In this document: piece by piece, positions 7,389 through 16,339 of the stretch
Position numbering within the stretch: position 1 is the stretch's first letter
Layout: each line of letters starts with the position of its first letter
From: UBA6522 sp963664945
GTDB taxonomy: Bacteria; Pseudomonadota; Gammaproteobacteria; Steroidobacterales; Rariloculaceae
Reading direction: 5' to 3'
Assembly: GCA_963664945.1 (NCBI GenBank)
Contig: OY761822.1
Location: 4,030,001-4,094,000, forward strand
DNA: 64,000 nt
The notes under the pieces: model-generated
Databases searched by the model: none
The model's input: the letters and a program-made list of their open reading frames with translations, nothing else
Told to the model about the DNA's origin: nothing
Position numbers and translations under genes: made by a program

Positions 7389-8270
7389 TCAGCGGTTCAA
7401 GGATCGTTTCCAGTCCTTGCGCAGGGGCCGCAGCCAGATGGCTTTTTTCGGCTTGTCGTATTTCTTTTTCCGGTCGTAGCGTCCACGTCCCTTGGTGGTT
7501 CCCACATGGGTCCATCCTGAGGCCTGGTAGGCGGTGCCGATGAAGCGGGGCGTTTCCACGAACGTTTCGATCAGCACGGGCGTGGTGTGGTATCGCTCGG
7601 TCCAGTCGCTGATCAGTTGGCGGCAGACCACGGACAGGACATGGGAGGCGAGGTTGGGGATTTCGATCCAGGGCAGGATGAGGAACCGGGCGTTGTCGAT
7701 GACCATTGGCAGGTTCTTTTCCCGAAGCGTCGGCGTCCAGCCGATGAACCGGTCGCGAGCGGCCAGCTTTCTGGCCGCGGTGGAGAACCCCAGCAGCGCC
7801 AGCAGCCCGCCGTGGCGATCGTGCACTGTGTAACGCATCTGCGCGCCCACCAGGGTCTTGTAACCAAGATAATGGTAGCGGGCGATGAACTGGTTCCACT
7901 GCCTGCTTTGGGGTGTGCCGCCGAGCACGGTGCGCAGCCGGATCGGGCGCACCTCATCGAGCGTCCGCGGTGGCGGTTCCAGCGGCGCGTCCGTGTCCGG
8001 CCCGAAGGTCATGGGCGCCGGCGGATTGCGCCCCCACCTCGGCGGCGGCAAGGTGATCCGCCCGTCCTTGTGCATGGCCAGCATGGTCACGCGCGCCATC
8101 ATGTGCTTGAGCCCGCCGTCGGGCTTGTACCAACCGATGCGCCGGCAAAACTCCTTCGACAGCGCGAAGCGGTTCAGGTCGGGCGGTCCGGCGATGAGCC
8201 TCCGCAGCAGCGCCATCTCCTCAGTGGTGAAGTCGCGCCCGTAGTAGCGGCATTCGATATCGCCGCTCAC
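7389..8270 (-). CDS. DruA-like DUF4338 protein encoded in the IS66-type element
   Basis: About 293 residues. Start GTG at 8270 is chosen because it overlaps the tnpC stop as GTGA, giving an N-terminus MSGDIECRYYGRDFTTEEM; an upstream ATG at 8390 would overlap tnpC by about 120 bp. The DUF4338 core is clear: YHYLGYKTLVGAQMRY, LLALLGFSTAARKLAARDRF, then the conserved N-A-R-F-L-I-L-P, PNLASHVLS, ETFVETPRFIGTAYQASGW and VGTTKGRGR. DUF4338 is the domain of DruA of the Druantia phage-defence system; members also occur on transposons. Here the coupling to tnpC and the position inside the inverted repeats say that it travels with the transposon. Its biochemical role is unknown to me. Confidence 0.85.
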   Translation of the reverse strand: MSGDIECRYYGRDFTTEEMALLRRLIAGPPDLNRFALSKEFCRRIGWYKPDGGLKHMMARVTMLAMHKDGRITLPPPRWGRNPPAPMTFGPDTDAPLEPPPRTLDEVRPIRLRTVLGGTPQSRQWNQFIARYHYLGYKTLVGAQMRYTVHDRHGGLLALLGFSTAARKLAARDRFIGWTPTLREKNLPMVIDNARFLILPWIEIPNLASHVLSVVCRQLISDWTERYHTTPVLIETFVETPRFIGTAYQASGWTHVGTTKGRGRYDRKKKYDKPKKAIWLRPLRKDWKRSLNR

Positions 8271-10894
8271 GCGTTGCCAGTCAGGGTGCGCCGGCGCTGC
8301 CGGGTCATCGACCAGGGCAACCACTCGGACAAGACCGGGGGCGCCCGCCCGCCGTTGGCCGCGCAGGCCTTGAGCCACTCGGCCAGCCACAGGCGCACGT
8401 CGATGTCGTTGACCGCCAGCGTTTCCACCACCGAGTACATCAGCGCGGTGAGCTGCGCGCCGTCTTTGCTGTCGGAGCCGAACGAGAGCCGACGCCCGAT
8501 GACCGGGCCACGCAACTTGCGCTCCGCGACATTGTTGTCCATGGGCACCTGGGGGTTGTCGAGGAACACACTCAGCCCCTCGCGATGCTTCAACAGTGAA
8601 CGCAGAGGCGCGGCCTGCCGCGCTGCCTCGTCCAGCCCCTCCAGTTCCCGCTCGGCGGTGGCGAACAGGGCCTTAAGTTCCGATTCCAGTTCACACTGCA
8701 CGTCGACGAACCCCTCATCGCGTTCCCCGGTGTCGGCCCGGTAATGGGACAGGCGCGTCTTGTTGAGCCGGTATATGGCCGCGATGCGTCCGAGCCAGTC
8801 CCGGCACCACCGGCTCAGTTGCGGCTGTCCGGCGGCACAGTCGATAAAGTCCCGGCGTTGATGCGCCCAGCACCAAGCCAGGGTCAGCCGCCCGTCAAGC
8901 ACCCGGGCCAGCTTCTTGTAGGTCGAGAACCGGTCGACCACCAGCACCTGCCCGGCTGTGGCGCCACCGAACACCACCAGCGCGGCCTCGGCACTGCGCG
9001 ATGGATCGATATGGAAGTACACCGCGTCCTCGGTGACGGAGACCCACAACCAGGCACGCCCGGAACGGCCGCTCTCGCGCAGCGCCTGGATACGCCAGCC
9101 GGTCTCGTCGCCGTGACGCACGGGCGCGGCGTGCTGGTGCTCCAGGATCGCCTCTCCCAGCGGCTCGAACAACGGAACGAAGCGCGTCACGCTGTTGCCC
9201 AGCGTGCCGGCGGAGATCGCCAGCCCCTGCCGGGTCAGCCAATCGGCCACCCCGTTCAGCGGCCGGTGGCAGACATAACGCTCGAACAACACGCGCGCCC
9301 ACACCGTGGTCCCGTACGGCGTACTGGGGAACAGCCGATCCGGCGCGGGCGCGATGACTTCCCTCGGCACATGGGCACAGTCGCAGCGCCGGCGCCAGCG
9401 GCGACGCACGATGCGCCGCGTATGCGCTTTCACGTCGATCTCCACGATCGTCGTGCAACGCTCGCCATTGGCCACATACCCCGTGCCGCAACCGCTGCAC
9501 ACGCGCGCCTCCTCGGGCGGTTCGTGGGTCTCGATCCGTTCCTCAAGCGCCGGCCTCGGGGTCCGACCATGCCCGGGCGCGCCGGGTTGCTGGCCGCGCC
9601 GGCGCTTCGAAGGCGGCTTGTCCTGCTGCTCGCTTCGGCGACCGTACATCCACCTGGACAGCACCGCGCGGCTGGCGCGAACCTCGGCCAACTCCGTCTC
9701 CAAAGCAGCTTCGCGCTTCAGCGCCTTGCGTACCGCCTTGCGCAGCCGGGCGTTGTCCCTGGACAGCGACCGGATGGCGGACTTGTGCCGGCGCGTGCGC
9801 CGCAGCGCCTTGCGCAACTCATCCGACTCGCCGGACAGCCGCTTCGACAGGCGCTGCCCGTTCGCTCGAAGCCGCCCAACCTGCCCCTGAAGGGTTTCCC
9901 GCCGAGTCGTTGACACTCGCACAGCCCGGCGCAGCCGCGCATTGTCCCGCATCAACGACCGGATCGTCGTCTTCTGGCGCCGCGAGCGCCTCAGCGCGTT
10001 GCGCAGCTGAGCCGCCTCGTCCGACGGCAACTTCGACAGCGTCGCCCCGCTGGCTCGAAGCTTCACGATGCGTTCCTTCAGCTTCTTCTTGCCGGCTTCG
10101 GACCCCTTGAGGGTCCAGCGCAGCCACTTGACCTCATCGTACAGCTGCACCAGCGTGTCGGACTGATCTCGGTTGTAGCGGAGCTGGCGACGAAGCTCAA
10201 TGTTCTCCCGGTGCAGCGTGCGGATCGTCTTCTTGAACGACTCCGACTGCTCCGCCTCCCGACCCAGGCGTTTTCGCTGCTCAAGCCGTTCACGATTCAG
10301 TTGCGTCACCCGCTTGCGCAGCCCGCCGCGTTCAGTCCGTAGCGACTTGATCAACTCGCCCTGGTTCCGTGCTCGCTCGGCGAGTGCATCCCGGCTTCGC
10401 GCACCGCGACGTTGCGGCCCGCCGCTGCCGAGAGATTCGCTCAGCCGCTCGCGCAACCACCCGTTCTCCTCGCGCAGCTCCGCGACTTGCATTCGCAACG
10501 ACACCGCCGTGCTGCGCTTGCCCGGGTCCACTCGCGCCGCGGCCAGCAGTTCCGTCAACCGCTGCACTTCCTCCTGCAGGGACGCCGCGTTCTTTGCCGC
10601 GCGCCGGATGGCCGTGGCCTCATCGCGCGCCTCGATCAGCTTCTTCCGATTGGCCTTGAAAACGGCCTTGAGGGAACCGAGCTCGCTACGAGCGGCGATC
10701 TCCGCCCGGCGCAATTCTTCGGCCCGCGCTTCGGCCGCCTCCGCGCGCGCCACCTCACGCTCATGGCGCAAACGCCACGCCTGGACCTCATCCGCCTGCG
10801 TGGGCTCTGGATCCGAAGGAGGCGGGTCCACTCGCCTGATCGGCGTCACTCCGCTGCCAAGATCTTCCGCCCGCACGGCCATGCAAGCAACCAT
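8267..10894 (-). CDS. tnpC: IS66-family transposase TnpC with an expanded coiled-coil N-terminus
   Basis: 875 residues, versus roughly 500 for ordinary TnpC. Residues about 35-410 are an almost uninterrupted Arg/Glu/Leu-rich coiled coil with an internal duplication (about 63-residue period, compare 291-326 and 354-389, each ending R-DNARLR-AVR). Then come a Pro/Arg-rich linker (RRRGQQPGAPGHGR), a zinc-binding part (CSGCG at about 466 and CDC near 504) and the IS66 DDE core: HGDETGW (D596), LVVDRFSTYKK (D654), CWAHQRRDF and the C-terminal DNNVAERKLRGPVIGRR with the catalytic Glu. ATG at 10894 or 10882. It overlaps the DruA-like gene by four bases. No tnpA/tnpB accompany it. Confidence 0.93.
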   Translation of the reverse strand: MVACMAVRAEDLGSGVTPIRRVDPPPSDPEPTQADEVQAWRLRHEREVARAEAAEARAEELRRAEIAARSELGSLKAVFKANRKKLIEARDEATAIRRAAKNAASLQEEVQRLTELLAAARVDPGKRSTAVSLRMQVAELREENGWLRERLSESLGSGGPQRRGARSRDALAERARNQGELIKSLRTERGGLRKRVTQLNRERLEQRKRLGREAEQSESFKKTIRTLHRENIELRRQLRYNRDQSDTLVQLYDEVKWLRWTLKGSEAGKKKLKERIVKLRASGATLSKLPSDEAAQLRNALRRSRRQKTTIRSLMRDNARLRRAVRVSTTRRETLQGQVGRLRANGQRLSKRLSGESDELRKALRRTRRHKSAIRSLSRDNARLRKAVRKALKREAALETELAEVRASRAVLSRWMYGRRSEQQDKPPSKRRRGQQPGAPGHGRTPRPALEERIETHEPPEEARVCSGCGTGYVANGERCTTIVEIDVKAHTRRIVRRRWRRRCDCAHVPREVIAPAPDRLFPSTPYGTTVWARVLFERYVCHRPLNGVADWLTRQGLAISAGTLGNSVTRFVPLFEPLGEAILEHQHAAPVRHGDETGWRIQALRESGRSGRAWLWVSVTEDAVYFHIDPSRSAEAALVVFGGATAGQVLVVDRFSTYKKLARVLDGRLTLAWCWAHQRRDFIDCAAGQPQLSRWCRDWLGRIAAIYRLNKTRLSHYRADTGERDEGFVDVQCELESELKALFATAERELEGLDEAARQAAPLRSLLKHREGLSVFLDNPQVPMDNNVAERKLRGPVIGRRLSFGSDSKDGAQLTALMYSVVETLAVNDIDVRLWLAEWLKACAANGGRAPPVLSEWLPWSMTRQRRRTLTGNA

Positions 10895-11009
10895 AGCGGA
10901 ATACGGATCGTGTTACCAGACCCCCGAGGCGGTTTTTCGCCTATGCAGGGTCGGCGCGACTCAAGTCAGCCGCAAATCTCGATCACGAAAAATTCGGTAC
11001 TATGACTAG

Positions 11010-11098
11010 CGAGGCTTCGCCTCAGACCGACGAGGAAGGACAACGACTCGCCGCGTAAAATTTGACTCAACTGTAAACATCAATCCGGCTCAAGGAGT
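11010..11098 (+). mobile_element. 89-bp internally deleted copy of the nested element (MITE-like)
   Basis: It has the first 25 bp (CGAGGCTTCGCCTCAGACCG...) and the last about 63 bp of the neighbouring 1.8-kb element, joined directly. It is bordered by CTAG on each side (11006-11009 and 11099-11102) and lies head-to-tail in front of the full copy. The first 25 bp contain a small hairpin, GAGGC-TTC-GCCTC (11011-11023). The tail piece still holds the last codons and stop of the transposon ORF. Confidence 0.75.
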
Positions 11099-11102
11099 CT
11101 AG

Positions 11103-12908
11103 CGAGGCTTCGCCTCAGACCGACGAGTCGTGTGTTGGTTTGACCGGCGGTGGAGGCGGACCCCGGCCGCTGCTCCGCTCTGCGGCGCGAAGCCGCGTTC
11201 ATAGTCGCTCCAGGCGTCGTTGGCCTATAGTGGCCGGTGGGGAGCCCATCGACCGGAGTCCTGACGATGACCATAGCACGAAGCGCCGCGCAGGCGCTGT
11301 CCGAGCACACGGAGTTGGAGTTGGAGTGCATCGACCGGATGTACCTGAACGTGTACGTGCCGATGTTGCAGAGCGGCGCCGGGACGGCGCATTTCTTCCG
11401 GGCGGTGCGCGGCAATCCGGTGCCGTCCTCGGCGTTGATGGCGCCGATGACGCGCGCCTTCGTGCGATCGATCGAACGGTATGCGCGGCGGCAGGGGATC
11501 GACCTGATCCGGTTCGAGCGTTTCGAGCGCAAGGACGATCGCACGCAGGGGTATCTGCGCCGGTTCCGCGGTACCGAAGGGGTGTTGTACATCGGCAAGG
11601 CGCAGGAGAAGGCGCGGGTGGTGCGCACCGAGCGGCGCCAGGATCCGGAGTTCGGCCCGTATCCGTGGTTGGTGTCCTCCACGGCGATGGTCAACCACTA
11701 CTACGTCTACGCGGTGGACGAGGACTTCGGGCCGTTCTTTCTCAAGTTCTGTTCCTACTTCCCGTACAACGCCAAGCTGTGCATCAACGGGCACGAGTAC
11801 CTCAAGTGCCAGTTGGCCAAGCGCGGCGTCGCCTTCAAGGCGCTGGACAACGGGGTTCTTGAGTGTGCCGAGCCCGCGCTCATGCAGCGCCTGGCCGACG
11901 GGCTCACCGCGGGGCGGATCGACGCGCTGCTGCGCAAGTGGCTTGGGCGCCTGCCGCACCCGTTCACCGCGCACGACCGCGCCGCCGGCATCCGCTACGA
12001 CGTCTCCATGCTCCAGGCGGAGTTCGCCCTCACCCAGGTCTTCGACCGGCCCGTGCAGGGCCGGGTCTTCTTCGAGGAGGTCATCCGCGAGAACGTCGAT
12101 CTGGGCCGCCCCGAGCACGTGCAGTTGATCTTCAATCGTCGCGTCACCAAACGCACCCCCTCGCGGTATCGAACCCGCGTCATCACCGAGGGCGTCGCGC
12201 CCTCGCTGCACATCGACTACAAGCACTCGCGCATCAAGCAATATCACAAGGAAGGGCGCGCCCTGCGCACCGAGACGGTGATCAACGACACCTACGACTT
12301 CGACGTGGGCAGACGGCTATGCAACCTCGACGATCTGAAGAAGATCGGCTTCGCCGCCAACCGACGCCTGCTCGGCGTCCAACGCATCAGCCACGACTGC
12401 GCCATCGGAGCCGGGCGGTTCGACGATCTGCACCGGCCCTGCCTCGTGGACGGACAACGGGCCTCGGCCCTGCGCTTCGGCGACCCGCGCGTGCAGGCCC
12501 TGCTCGGCGCCCTGGTCGCGTTTTGCCATCTGCCCGAAGGCTTCCGCAACCGCGACTTGCGAGACCGCGTCGCCCCGCTCATCGGCCTGTCCGTGGACGA
12601 ATACCACCGCGGCCGCATGACCTACGACCTGCGCCGCCTGCGCTTGCACGGGCTCATCCAACGGATCCCGCGCAGCCACCGCTACCGCCTCACCGAGGCC
12701 GGCCTGCGCATCGCCCTGTGCTACCACCGAACCTACGCCCGCGTGCTCCGTCCGGTCTTGTCCGCCGCCTTCGACGCCACCCGCCCGAACGCCCGCGTCA
12801 ATCGCGCCATCCGCTCCTTCGACAACGAAATCCAACGCCTCTGGAAAGGACAACGACTCGCCGCGTAAAATTTGACTCAACTGTAAACATCAATCCGGCT
12901 CAAGGAGT
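11103..12908 (+). mobile_element. Unclassified 1.8-kb mobile element nested in the IS66-type element
   Basis: Its limits are inferred from the deleted copy beside it and from CTAG at every junction (11099-11102 and 12909-12912). Removing both copies and one CTAG restores a continuous IS66-type right end. The 5' end is CGAGGCTTCGCCTCAGACCG (with a hairpin) and the 3' end is ATCCGGCTCAAGGAGT; these are not inverted repeats of each other. It encodes one ORF (11267-12868). The absence of terminal inverted repeats and the hairpin end argue against a standard DDE insertion sequence. Confidence 0.7.
11267..12868 (+). CDS. Unrecognised ORF of the nested element (candidate transposition or replication protein)
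   Basis: 533 residues from ATG 11267, which has GGAG nine bases upstream. I do not recognise a named domain. Visible features: an N-terminal helical part, a central region with a short patch YIGKAQEKARVV, FCSYFPYNAKLCINGHEYLK, then HIDYKHSRIKQYHKEGRALR followed by TETVINDTYDFDVGR, and a C-terminal winged-helix-like segment (MTYDLRRLRLHGLIQRIPRS, HRYRLTEAGLRIAL). The I-K-x-Y-x-K...L-R-x-E arrangement is reminiscent of a motif in rolling-circle Rep proteins, but this is weak. Similar proteins are, as far as I recall, annotated as hypothetical and multi-copy in environmental genomes. No DDE triad is evident. Its last codons are duplicated in the MITE-like copy upstream. Confidence 0.75.
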   Translation: MTIARSAAQALSEHTELELECIDRMYLNVYVPMLQSGAGTAHFFRAVRGNPVPSSALMAPMTRAFVRSIERYARRQGIDLIRFERFERKDDRTQGYLRRFRGTEGVLYIGKAQEKARVVRTERRQDPEFGPYPWLVSSTAMVNHYYVYAVDEDFGPFFLKFCSYFPYNAKLCINGHEYLKCQLAKRGVAFKALDNGVLECAEPALMQRLADGLTAGRIDALLRKWLGRLPHPFTAHDRAAGIRYDVSMLQAEFALTQVFDRPVQGRVFFEEVIRENVDLGRPEHVQLIFNRRVTKRTPSRYRTRVITEGVAPSLHIDYKHSRIKQYHKEGRALRTETVINDTYDFDVGRRLCNLDDLKKIGFAANRRLLGVQRISHDCAIGAGRFDDLHRPCLVDGQRASALRFGDPRVQALLGALVAFCHLPEGFRNRDLRDRVAPLIGLSVDEYHRGRMTYDLRRLRLHGLIQRIPRSHRYRLTEAGLRIALCYHRTYARVLRPVLSAAFDATRPNARVNRAIRSFDNEIQRLWKGQRLAA

Positions 12909-12913
12909 CTAGC

Positions 12914-12938
12914 CATCCCCCGGGGACGGAACGCTTAC
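12914..12938 (-). repeat. Right terminal inverted repeat of the IS66-type element
   Basis: Reverse complement of the left end at 7287-7311, 25 of 25 bases. It is followed at 12939-12946 by AAATGGAC, the same 8-mer that precedes the left end. Confidence 0.92.
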
Positions 12939-13133
12939 AAATGGACCTTGGCCTCCGCACGGCAAGCATGACGCCAATTTTCCGCTGATACTGTGCCGCG
13001 TGTGCCACTATGACGAAGCGGTTGTAGCCCTGCATCGTTGACAGGCAATCCCCGCCAGAATCAGCACAGGCTACACGTGCCCCCGGTGATTTGAGCCTCC
13101 GTATATCCCGTCCCGATTCAACTTGATCGAATA

Positions 13134-13673
13134 TCAGAGGCCTGCGACATTATCTGTCTCAATACCTGCGTACCATTGTGTTTGTTTCACCTCCTGGCAA
13201 AACACGCCAATAAGAGTCTCGAGCGCCGCATTCAGCGCGCCCGTTTCAGCTGCCACCCGCACCACTTCATGAGTGTACCGCCACCGCTCGAAGGCATCCC
13301 TGTGAAACAACAGTATCTCTCTCATCATCGCCCGTTCCGGCGACAATTTGGCGACCAAGCGCATTGCCGGCAACGCCCCTTCGAGTCGAGACTTGGTGTC
13401 CTCATCCAGACTGTCGAACAGGTCCACCAAGTCGTGCGAGCGATCATACGGTCCCTTGCGTGATTCGCACTGCCATGCCTTGAGCGCGAGCTCCGTCGCC
13501 AAACCCAACAGCATCGGCACCACTACAGTCTTGCCCCGGTAGAGCGCACTGCCCGGCACATCCAATTCCACATCCGGTTGCAGCGTTTCGGCCACGCGCT
13601 GCAGCGACTGCGCCTGTCCCATCAGGACAATTGCGAGCCCCCGTCCTTCTCCGGCTTTCTCGCTCTCCGCCAT
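13134..13673 (-). CDS. HEPN-like protein, function unknown
   Basis: 179 residues, mostly alpha-helical. The central part LLGLATELALKAW...YDRSHDLVDLFDSLDEDTK has the pattern of HEPN-type helical domains (a helix ending in L-K-x-W/L, then H-D-L-x-x-L), which often occur in toxins and abortive-infection proteins. A strict R-x4-6-H nuclease motif is not obvious, so it may be a non-catalytic relative. It is the last gene of a run of minus-strand genes (20740 to 13134) that looks like a defence cluster. It starts about 180 bp beyond the end of the preceding gene. Confidence 0.7.
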   Translation of the reverse strand: MAESEKAGEGRGLAIVLMGQAQSLQRVAETLQPDVELDVPGSALYRGKTVVVPMLLGLATELALKAWQCESRKGPYDRSHDLVDLFDSLDEDTKSRLEGALPAMRLVAKLSPERAMMREILLFHRDAFERWRYTHEVVRVAAETGALNAALETLIGVFCQEVKQTQWYAGIETDNVAGL

Positions 13674-13853
13674 CTTCCTGTCCTCAGATCATCGTTGACT
13701 CGAATGGCTCCCGCGACCAGACCACAGAGCAAGACTAGCCGACGGAATCCCCTGCTCAAGCCTTCGCGCCTCGCCCCATCGCAGCCCTGCCGGCACCGGC
13801 ATCCGTTCAATCAACCCACGGCCCCGCTCCCGCTCACCGCTCCACCCCTCAAG

Positions 13854-14870
13854 TCACACGGCACAACAGAGCGCTCGCAATTCCGGAGAAACCAATATGT
13901 AGTGTCTTTGCCGCACGGGTGTGCCAGGCGTCGAGACCGCGAAGCGGTACTCATTCTGCTTCGCGAAGGAGCCCTTCTTGGTAAACCACGCCATCGGCCC
14001 GGCGTTCGGATCGAACCAGTGTGCCTGTTTATCCACGCGACCCGACACGTCCTCGTAGTTCACCGGCCCATAGTACACGTGGACCAAGCTTTCGATTGGC
14101 CTCGAACCATCCCACAGACTCATTGAGTAGCTGCTCCGCGCGTAGCCGATTTCGTCGATCGGACCGACCTTTACCTCCATGGACTTGTCGAGTCCCAGAG
14201 CGAACTCAATACCAAGCCTAGCGGCGAAGGCGTCGGCATCGAGTATTCGAGTGGCGGCAGAGTAACCATGCTTTCCCTCGAACTCACGCCGCAAACGACG
14301 GAGCTCGCTATCGAAACGGTAGTGCGAGGCGCAATACACCCACGGCTCGCTTGAGGAATTGAACAACAGACGCGCACTCACGGTCCCGCCCATAACCGAA
14401 CCCGCCCAACGCGTGCCGTCCCTCGTGAGTGTACCGTCGTGCCGGTCCCGGATGCCGGGCTCAAGGTCTTCCTGCTCACGGTAGAAGCCGGGAGTCGCGA
14501 GTTGAAGCTTGTCCGTTCGACACGGTGCGTAAGCCGGATCCGAGAAGACGACGACTTTCCCCACCCTTGGCGCGGCCCTTGCCCTATAGTCGAGTCTGTG
14601 CAGGTGGATGCAGTGAAAGGCTTGAAAGTCCAGATCATACAGAGCAACAATCTCGGTCACCCGTGGCACCGGTATTGCATCGAGGTTCGTTCGACGGGCT
14701 AGGTCGTCGGCGTACGCAATGCCTCGATTGATTGCGTGAATCGCATCGGCATTACCGGGTGCCACGACAATGCGCCCAGCACCGTCAGACCGTCGCCCCC
14801 CCGTAAGTCGCCGTAGCGGCTCTGTACGGTGACGGTGTTTACGAATGTGGCGGCGAGTCAATTTTGACAC
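13854..14870 (-). CDS. Uncharacterised protein in the defence-like cluster
   Basis: 338 residues; not recognised. The N-terminal about 40 residues are very basic and may be an over-long start. Then comes a possible domain VFSDPAYAPCRTDKLQLATPG, an aromatic-rich middle (EPWVYCASHYRFDSELRRL) and a C-terminal segment WFTKKGSFAKQNEYRFAVS. The Phe-Ala-x-Gln-x-Glu-Tyr-Arg-Phe motif resembles a pattern seen in several uncharacterised phage-defence or toxin-like proteins, without giving a function. No signal peptide or membrane helix. Same strand and similar low GC as its neighbours. Confidence 0.6.
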   Translation of the reverse strand: MSKLTRRHIRKHRHRTEPLRRLTGGRRSDGAGRIVVAPGNADAIHAINRGIAYADDLARRTNLDAIPVPRVTEIVALYDLDFQAFHCIHLHRLDYRARAAPRVGKVVVFSDPAYAPCRTDKLQLATPGFYREQEDLEPGIRDRHDGTLTRDGTRWAGSVMGGTVSARLLFNSSSEPWVYCASHYRFDSELRRLRREFEGKHGYSAATRILDADAFAARLGIEFALGLDKSMEVKVGPIDEIGYARSSYSMSLWDGSRPIESLVHVYYGPVNYEDVSGRVDKQAHWFDPNAGPMAWFTKKGSFAKQNEYRFAVSTPGTPVRQRHYILVSPELRALCCAV

Positions 14871-15463
14871 TTCAGGAGCTTCCCTGCATTACTCTTGGCG
14901 CATGCGCTTGCATTTTGCCTTCTCTGCAGAGATGGGCAACTCCCAGCCTCTCCCTCTCCGCCATCATCTAAATGGCTGTCTGAAATATTTTCTTCCATAT
15001 GATGAATACTTTTCGCACGGACAACCAAACACCGCACGAGACAAACGAGCACAGTCACGGATAATTACATCTTAGGTGGCCGTAGCATTTCACCGATCTC
15101 ATTCACGCGTGACCAATGCGTTGCAATCCATGACTTGACATCAAGATTGGCGTCCAATGCACCCATTTGATCGCCCATTGGCGCCCATGCCAGCCAGCCT
15201 CAACTCGTCCGACGACAACATGACGCCCGCCGCCTCCTGGTCCACTCTGACGCTGATCGACGCGGCAACGGGAACCGCTGGGCGCCGTCGTCACGCCATT
15301 TAAGGATCGCAAGCTGCACGCGATCTTCCTCTGCTCCGGTCTTCGGCGTTTATCGCATTACGCTTGTCCAATCACGGCCGATCACCCCCATCTATATCGC
15401 CGCGAGCACACCATGCAGCTTGCTCAACGCCAATGTAACCTTTGTGCAGTACGCACGAACGCA
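14871..15463. other. Gap without a convincing gene
   Basis: About 590 bp between two minus-strand genes. Short open frames on both strands have no recognisable domain, poor starts and skewed composition. An AT-rich patch lies at about 14990-15070. I see no RNA gene, array or terminal repeat here. Confidence 0.6.
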
Positions 15464-16339
15464 TCACGTCTGCACAGCAGGAAAGCGCCAATCATGAGCA
15501 ACCACCAATTCCAGTTCGTTTCTCATTTCGCCGACCTTCGCTCTGATAAAGTCCATTGGCTGCAGCATTATATGGTCGTCAAAATACCCTTGTAGTTCTT
15601 CGAAAAGCTCTACGCACAGAACTTCGCGCAAGAGGTCTTCAAAGGGCACCGGAAAATCTTGGCCCCTCATGGCGCTTTTAACGTATAGGCCATCTGTACC
15701 CGTCACTGGCAAGTATTCAATGCCACGCATCACACCCTTATTGTCATAACCGATAAAGCCCGAAGATCCGGGTGCGGCCAACCGACCAGCTTCGAATAGA
15801 GACTTTACTTTCTCTTGAGCGACATGGGATATGCAATACGGATAAACTATGTGTGGCTTGCTGCTAACGCTCAAATGCGACGGATCGAATACTTCATCAT
15901 ACGGTATCTGGCCTTTGTCTTGAGCTTCTTCAAATCCCATTTTCAGCTCATACACACTGATGATCCATGCAAGCGCTGTAATATCGCGATACTTCCTCGA
16001 TATATGTGCCCACTTGATTCTCAACAGCGGAAAACCAAATTGTTTGCATAGGTAGTTTTTCTTTTCGTCACGTATTCGTGAACTCGCGTTCCGATGCGTC
16101 GGGCCATCGAATTCCACGGCAAACTCGGGCAATTTTTCCTTCCCGTGGCTCCGCACAACGATGAAATCGAAGTGTGCCTTAAGTGCATAGGAATAATGTA
16201 CATCATCGATGCCACTGCCCTCGATAGGCAAAATGTCTGCAACTCGAATCTTGGGGAAAACTCTAAGTCCCCACTCACTTGCAACAGACTCAAGTTTCTC
16301 AAAGGTGTTGGCCTCCGAACCATTGAACAACGGTTTCAT
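15464..16339 (-). CDS. DUF2726-like protein, PD-(D/E)XK nuclease-like
   Basis: 291 residues. The N-terminal half reads like DUF2726: KAHFDFIVVRSHGKEKLPEF, AVEFDGPTHRNASSRIRDEK, then a Lys/Leu-rich helix and FGFPLLRIKW. The D...(E)xDG-x-x-H-x(n)-D-x-x-K pattern and the following hydrophobic strand are what is expected of a restriction-endonuclease-like fold. The C-terminal half (from about residue 150) is not recognised. No membrane segments. It is a member of the minus-strand defence-like cluster; a gap of about 180 bp separates it from the upstream HEPN gene. Confidence 0.75.
   Translation of the reverse strand: MKPLFNGSEANTFEKLESVASEWGLRVFPKIRVADILPIEGSGIDDVHYSYALKAHFDFIVVRSHGKEKLPEFAVEFDGPTHRNASSRIRDEKKNYLCKQFGFPLLRIKWAHISRKYRDITALAWIISVYELKMGFEEAQDKGQIPYDEVFDPSHLSVSSKPHIVYPYCISHVAQEKVKSLFEAGRLAAPGSSGFIGYDNKGVMRGIEYLPVTGTDGLYVKSAMRGQDFPVPFEDLLREVLCVELFEELQGYFDDHIMLQPMDFIRAKVGEMRNELELVVAHDWRFPAVQT

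Larger units (their letters stand above)
7287..12938 (-). mobile_element. IS66-family element with a DruA-like partner gene (contains a nested element)
   Basis: The ends are exact 25-bp inverted repeats, 7287-7311 and 12914-12938, starting GTAAGCGTTCCG. GTAAGCG is the hallmark IS66 terminus. Both sides carry the same 8 bp, AAATGGAC (7279-7286 and 12939-12946), the target duplication length of IS66. The element encodes tnpC and a DruA-like gene but no tnpA or tnpB, like the ISBst12 branch. A second element (11006-12912) has inserted between the tnpC start and the right end. Taking that out leaves about 3.7 kb. Confidence 0.9.

Noticed and set aside
11575..11625. GIY-YIG nuclease motif in the nested element protein (LYIGKAQEKARV)
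   Set aside because: The first GIY part at the correct distance and the conserved Arg/Glu arrangement are missing; it is also in the middle of the protein.
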